A program made the position numbers and the translations under genes. A stretch of 64,000 nt of DNA from RH-AL1 sp965198485 (lineage in GTDB: Bacteria > Pseudomonadota > Alphaproteobacteria > Rhizobiales > Beijerinckiaceae). The first letter of the stretch is position 1. Every line of letters starts with the position of its first letter. This document shows, piece by piece, positions 60,707 to 64,000 of the stretch. Below the pieces are notes generated by a model that was given only the letters and a program-made list of their open reading frames with translations, was not told the origin of the DNA and searched no databases. The DNA is taken from assembly GCA_965198485.1 (NCBI GenBank), contig CBDAPQ010000005.1:1798001-1862000 (forward strand). Reading direction: 5' to 3'.

Positions 60707-62002
60707 GTGTCGGCGTTGACCGATTGGCTCGCGGCGTTGCGGGCTGGCCGCCTGACGCATGTCCGCGAGCTGAGGCTCGCCGGGCTCGGCCTGACCGAGG
60801 TGCCGGACGAGGTGTTCGGCCTTGCCGAAACGCTCGAGGTGCTTGATCTCGGCGGCAACGCGCTGACGCGGCTGCCCGGCGATTTCGCCCGCCTGACGCG
60901 GCTCAAGGTCCTGTTCGCGTCCGGCAATCCGTTCGTTATGTTGCCGCCGGTGCTCGGTGATTGTCCCGAACTCAGCCAGGTCGGGTTCCGCGGCTGCGGG
61001 CTTAGCGAAATCCCGGCCGAAGCACTCCCGCGCAAGCTGCGTTGGCTGACGCTCACCGACAACGCTCTGGAGGCGGTGCCGCCAACGCTCGCGGAACGAC
61101 CGGCGCTGCAGAAGCTGATGCTCGCCGGCAACCGTCTGCGGGATCTGCCGGAGTCTCTGCAGCAGGCCCGGAACCTGGAGTTGATCCGGCTCGCCGCCAA
61201 TCGTTTCGACGTCCTGCCGCCTTGGCTCGCGTCCATGCCGCGCCTGGCATGGCTGGCCTGGTCGGGCAACCCGCTCGACGCGTTACTCGACGCGCCGGCT
61301 CCGAGGGCGGTCCCCTGGGCCGAGCTCAACCTCGGTGCGCTTCTGGGGCAGGGCGCCTCCGGCCATGTTCACGCCGCCACGTGGCAGCCGGCCGACGACG
61401 TGGCGCAAGCGTTCGCGGTGAAGCTTTTCAAGGGCGTCATGACCAGCGATGGTCTGCCGGAGCGCGAGATGGCCGCTTGTCTCGCGGCTGGCGGACATCC
61501 CAACGTCGCCGGCGGGATCGGCCGCGTGACGGGCCATCCCGACGGCATGGAGGCCTTGGTGATGCCGCTGCTCGCGCCGCATTGGCGGATCTTGGCGGGG
61601 CCGCCGAGCGCGGCGAGTTGCAGCCGCGACGTCTATGAGGACGAGTTCCATCTTTCGACCGAGGTGGCGTTGCGGATCGGCGGCGGCATCGCCCGTGCGG
61701 GCGCCCACCTCCACGGGTGCGGCCTGCTTCACGGGGACCTCTACGCCCACAACATCCTTTGGGACGGCACCGGCGGCGATGCCGTGTTGAGCGACTTCGG
61801 CGCGGCCTCGTTCATGCCGCCCGGCGCTGCTCCGGCGCTCGAGAAGCTGGACGTCCTCGCCTTCGGCCTGCTGCTCGGCGAGCTGCTCGATCGATGTCCG
61901 TCCGGCGAGGAAGCCGCCGGCGCGCTGCAGCGCGCCTGCGTCGCGCCCGACCCTGCCGCGCGCCCGCGGTTCGACGAGCTCGTGGATGCGCTGCCGCGCT
62001 GA
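60707..62002 (+). CDS. Leucine-rich repeat protein with C-terminal kinase domain
   Basis: A 431-residue protein from GTG 60707. Residues 15-195 contain about seven LRRs (LEVLDLGGNALTRLPGDF, LRWLTLTDNALEAVPPTL). Residues 205-431 form a protein-kinase-like domain with G-loop LGQGASGHVHAA, Lys239 (FAVKLF), catalytic HGDLYAHN (342-349, Asp344 and Asn349) and DFG (363-365). HGDL instead of HRDL and no clear APE motif mean a diverged, perhaps still active, kinase. LRR-kinase fusions occur sporadically in proteobacteria; role unknown. It has no operon partner. Confidence 0.85.
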   Translation: MSALTDWLAALRAGRLTHVRELRLAGLGLTEVPDEVFGLAETLEVLDLGGNALTRLPGDFARLTRLKVLFASGNPFVMLPPVLGDCPELSQVGFRGCGLSEIPAEALPRKLRWLTLTDNALEAVPPTLAERPALQKLMLAGNRLRDLPESLQQARNLELIRLAANRFDVLPPWLASMPRLAWLAWSGNPLDALLDAPAPRAVPWAELNLGALLGQGASGHVHAATWQPADDVAQAFAVKLFKGVMTSDGLPEREMAACLAAGGHPNVAGGIGRVTGHPDGMEALVMPLLAPHWRILAGPPSAASCSRDVYEDEFHLSTEVALRIGGGIARAGAHLHGCGLLHGDLYAHNILWDGTGGDAVLSDFGAASFMPPGAAPALEKLDVLAFGLLLGELLDRCPSGEEAAGALQRACVAPDPAARPRFDELVDALPR

Positions 62003-62126
62003 AGTTCACGACAGCGGACTTGCCCCTAGCGCATCGGACGATGATTCAGGGTCGCGTCCGACACCTATGTGCTGACCTCGCAACGTTTTTCTTTGTCGGA
62101 GCAAGTCCGCAACAGCGGAGGTCGCT

Positions 62127-62804
62127 CTAGAAATGGTAGTTCAGCCCGGCGCGGATCAGGCTGATGTTGGCGCCCGCGGAGATGGCGTCACGCGTGCCTG
62201 AAAAGTACTGGTGCGCGCCGAAGCCGGTGAAGAGATATTCGCCCTTGATCGAGATCTTGGTGGTCAGCGCGTATTCGATGCCGGCGCCGACGGTGTAGCC
62301 GTTGAGGTAATGCCCCTCGTTGAGCACGTAGTTCGGCGAAAAGGCGTAGTCCGAGATCTTGCCGTTGAGCACGGTGCCGGCGTAGCCGCCGGTGGCGTAG
62401 ATCAGCAGGCGCTGGTTCCAGATGTAGCCGACGCGGGCGCGGATGGTGCCGAGACCGTTCATTACGCCCGAGCTGTTCGTGGCGCGACCGAAGTTGCCGT
62501 TGCCGGAAATCGAACCGAACGATGCGTCGGCCTCGGCGCCGACCAGGAGCTGGCCCTGCTGGTAGTTGTAGCCAAGCGTCGCGCCGCCGAGACCGCCGAT
62601 GGGCGAGCCGAAGAGCTGGCCGCCGCCTTGAGTGAAGCTGCCCAAGCCGAGCTGGCCGTTGATGCCGGCGTAGATGCCGCCCCACGCGAAGATCGGTGCG
62701 GCATCGTAGTAGGGCGCAGGCGCGTAGCGCGAGGGCAGGTCTGCCGCGAAAGCGGAAGAGGTCAGGAGAAGGCCAAGGGTGGAGGCGAGGCGAAAGCGGC
62801 TCAT
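62127..62804 (-). CDS. Outer-membrane beta-barrel protein (Omp25/RopB-like)
   Basis: A 225-residue outer-membrane protein: signal peptide STLGLLLTSSAFAADLPSRY, then a barrel with alternating hydrophobic strands ending in aromatic-terminated AGLNYHF, the usual C-terminal Phe. The WGGIYAGINGQLG start and YNYQQGQLLVGAEAD strand match rhizobial Omp25/RopB-type porin-like proteins. ATG 62804 is chosen; an upstream ATG at 62834 lacks a signal-peptide start. A sigma70-like promoter lies about 50 bases upstream. Confidence 0.9.
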   Translation of the reverse strand: MSRFRLASTLGLLLTSSAFAADLPSRYAPAPYYDAAPIFAWGGIYAGINGQLGLGSFTQGGGQLFGSPIGGLGGATLGYNYQQGQLLVGAEADASFGSISGNGNFGRATNSSGVMNGLGTIRARVGYIWNQRLLIYATGGYAGTVLNGKISDYAFSPNYVLNEGHYLNGYTVGAGIEYALTTKISIKGEYLFTGFGAHQYFSGTRDAISAGANISLIRAGLNYHF

Positions 62805-62856
62805 GAGGATCTCCAGGCAAGGTGCCGTGTGCATCCTCAGATACGTTGCCGTGGTT

Positions 62857-62885
62857 ATTAAAAGTTGAGCTGTTATCCTTTACAA
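62857..62885 (-). promoter_or_regulatory. Sigma70-like promoter of the outer-membrane protein gene
   Basis: On the minus strand TTGTAA, a 17-base spacer and TTTAAT form a good -35/-10 pair in an AT-rich stretch, about 50 bases before the ATG at 62804. Confidence 0.4.
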
Positions 62886-63019
62886 GTTCTAAAGTCGCTA
62901 CCGAGGCCGGTGTGGTTGGAAGGCCTGCGCACTTTCGGATCTTTGCATGAGAGGAGCCGAGTATAGATCCAAGTTCCGAAGAATTCTGTCTTCTACGAAC
63001 AATGCGACTTGGTGAAGAG

Positions 63020-63047
63020 TTGGTTATCGTGCACCGTGAGCTATAAA
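63020..63047 (+). promoter_or_regulatory. Sigma70-like promoter of the SDR gene
   Basis: TTGGTT (63020-63025), a 16-base spacer and TATAAA (63042-63047), about 32 bases before the ATG at 63079, with a GAGGAGG ribosome site between. Confidence 0.4.
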
Positions 63048-63078
63048 ACAATGGTAAATCGAGGAGGCAAGGCCGGCG

Positions 63079-63816
63079 ATGAGCAAAGGCGCAGCGCTGG
63101 TGACGGGAGCTTCGACCCGCATCGGGCTCGTGATCGCGCAGCGTCTCGGACAGGCCGGCTATGCTGTCGTCCTCCACGCCAGCCCGCGTTCGCTGTCCCG
63201 TGCGCAGGCCGAGGCGGAGGCGCTCGTGGCCTCGGGATTTCGCGCGAGCGCGCTGTCCGCCGATCTCGTCGATGCCGCGAGCTGCGCCGATCTCGTCGCG
63301 CGGGCCGGTGCGGCCGGGCCGCTGCGTCTCCTCGTGAATAATGCCGCCATCTTCGAGGCCGACACGGCGGAGATGCCCGACATGGCCTTGTTCGAGCGCC
63401 ACATCGCGGTGAACCTGCGTGCGCCGGTGCTGCTCGCCTCGGCTTTCCACGCCCAATGCAGCGGGATGGGCAATGCCTGCGTGGTCAACCTGATCGACCA
63501 GCGCGTTATGCGACCGGATACGACCTTCTTCTCTTACACGCTGGCGAAATCGGCTTTGTGGACCGCCACGCAGGTCATGGCTCAAGCCTTTGCGGCGAAA
63601 GGCGTGCGGGTCAACGCCGTCGGGCCCGGACCGGTGCTGCCCAACCGGTTCGAAGGCCAGGAAGGCTTCGCCAGCGAGGTCGCGGCGGTGCCGCTCCGCC
63701 GGGCCGTGGCGCCGGAGGAGGTCGCGGCAGCTGTGCTCTACCTCGCCGAGGCGCGTTCCGTCACCGGGCAGTTCCTCGCCGTCGATGCCGGGCAGCACCT
63801 CGGGCCGCGCCCGTAA
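63079..63816 (+). CDS. Short-chain dehydrogenase, pteridine-reductase (FolM)-like
   Basis: A 245-residue SDR with TGxxxRxG cofactor motif TGASTRIG, as in pteridine reductases and FolM rather than the common TGxxxGxG. NNAAIF, catalytic Tyr and Lys in FFSYTLAKSAL and VRVNAVGPGPVLP follow. This suggests NADPH-dependent reduction of dihydropterin/dihydrofolate-type substrates; the substrate is not proven. A strong AGGAGG site is present. Folate genes folBPK are elsewhere in the window. Confidence 0.8.
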   Translation: MSKGAALVTGASTRIGLVIAQRLGQAGYAVVLHASPRSLSRAQAEAEALVASGFRASALSADLVDAASCADLVARAGAAGPLRLLVNNAAIFEADTAEMPDMALFERHIAVNLRAPVLLASAFHAQCSGMGNACVVNLIDQRVMRPDTTFFSYTLAKSALWTATQVMAQAFAAKGVRVNAVGPGPVLPNRFEGQEGFASEVAAVPLRRAVAPEEVAAAVLYLAEARSVTGQFLAVDAGQHLGPRP

Positions 63817-63820
63817 CACC

Positions 63821-64000
63821 TCACGGCTTCTCGGCCAACTCCGCCCGAGCGACGGCTGGCAGAAGGTCCTTGCGGATCGTGTCTTCCGTCAGAGGGCCGA
63901 CGATCTTGGCCGTGATGGTGCCGGTGCCGTCCACGACGTAGGTCTCGGGGACGCCATAGACGCCGAAGTCGAGACCGGTGCGCCCCGTGGTGTCGGCGCC
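63821..64000 (-). CDS. ccmG: Cytochrome c biogenesis thiol:disulfide protein CcmG/DsbE (C-terminal end)
   Basis: The last 59 residues of a minus-strand gene that continues beyond the window. GRTGLDFGVYGVPETYVVDG and KIVGPLTEDTIRKDLLP match the C-terminal half of CcmG/DsbE, a membrane-tethered thioredoxin that reduces apocytochrome c; the cis-Pro VPET is present. The CxxC active site would lie outside the window. Stop at 63821-63823. Confidence 0.85.
   Translation of the reverse strand, partial: GADTTGRTGLDFGVYGVPETYVVDGTGTITAKIVGPLTEDTIRKDLLPAVARAELAEKP

Overview
The window is about 64 kb of GC-rich DNA (mostly around 65-70% GC by eye) with closely packed genes, many 4-base ATGA/GTGA stop-start overlaps and several GTG or TTG starts. 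The gene content points to an alphaproteobacterium of the Hyphomicrobiales (Rhizobiales) that carries bacteriochlorophyll-based photosynthesis. Evidence is a photosynthesis gene cluster, the cell-cycle regulator SciP, RIME-like rhizobial repeats, a PHB cluster with PhaR, an HmuQ-type heme oxygenase and a rhizobial-order flagellar motor operon. The genus cannot be fixed from the sequence alone. A FolB fused to a furan-phosphate-synthase-like domain hints at the Methylobacteriaceae/Beijerinckiaceae side, but that is inference.

Layout. 1-10132 (+): right part of the photosynthesis gene cluster, bchN(partial)-bchB-bchL-bchM-lhaA-puhA-puhB-puhC-bciE candidate-acsF-puhE. It covers dark protochlorophyllide reduction, the methyltransferase and aerobic cyclase steps, and reaction-centre H subunit and assembly factors. 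bchH (usual between bchB and bchL) and hemA (usual after puhE) are absent. 10332-13285: phaB and phaA (-) diverge from phaR (+). 13665-14468: xthA. 14486-19622 (-): motA-fliM-fliN-fliG-flhB plus an unknown protein and a PilZ protein. 19623-25250: a repeat-bearing spacer, an isochorismatase-fold hydrolase, a secreted Pro-rich protein, DUF485/ActP acetate symporter and a divergent CLC channel. 25351-29111 (-): rpmF, tal, then folB-folP-folK. 29207-33333: mostly hypotheticals (membrane-anchored protein, Tim44-like, AT-hook-like protein, YqeY, small stress-type proteins). 33440-37728: corA, mutM, small proteins, L,D-transpeptidase, trypsin-like protease. 37919-42567: zapE, purQ, dsbD. 42736-46211: sciP with a CtrA-like box, then hslV-membrane protein-hslU. 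46321-51710: tRNA-Ile(CAU), small membrane protein, HmuQ-like monooxygenase, Rieske/FAD oxidoreductase, rpsF-rpsR-DUF2232-rplI (-), tRNA-Glu. 51768-58639 (-): alpha-2-macroglobulin and pbpC. 58791-64000: alpha/beta hydrolase, DUF2147 protein, LRR-kinase, outer-membrane beta-barrel, FolM-like SDR and the end of ccmG.

How the genes fit together: the left part makes bacteriochlorophyll and assembles the reaction centre, using the O2-dependent cyclase with the O2-independent-type protochlorophyllide reductase, as is typical of aerobic or facultative anoxygenic phototrophs. The PHB and ActP genes suggest acetate/acetyl-CoA storage. Most of the rest is chromosomal housekeeping. The less ordinary points are the rearranged photosynthesis cluster, the FolB fusion whose extra domain lacks most lysines, the membrane protein translationally coupled between hslV and hslU, the PilZ and unknown genes at the end of the motor operon, a non-lipoprotein alpha-2-macroglobulin paired with pbpC, and an LRR-kinase. 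No CRISPR array, prophage or intact insertion sequence was seen.
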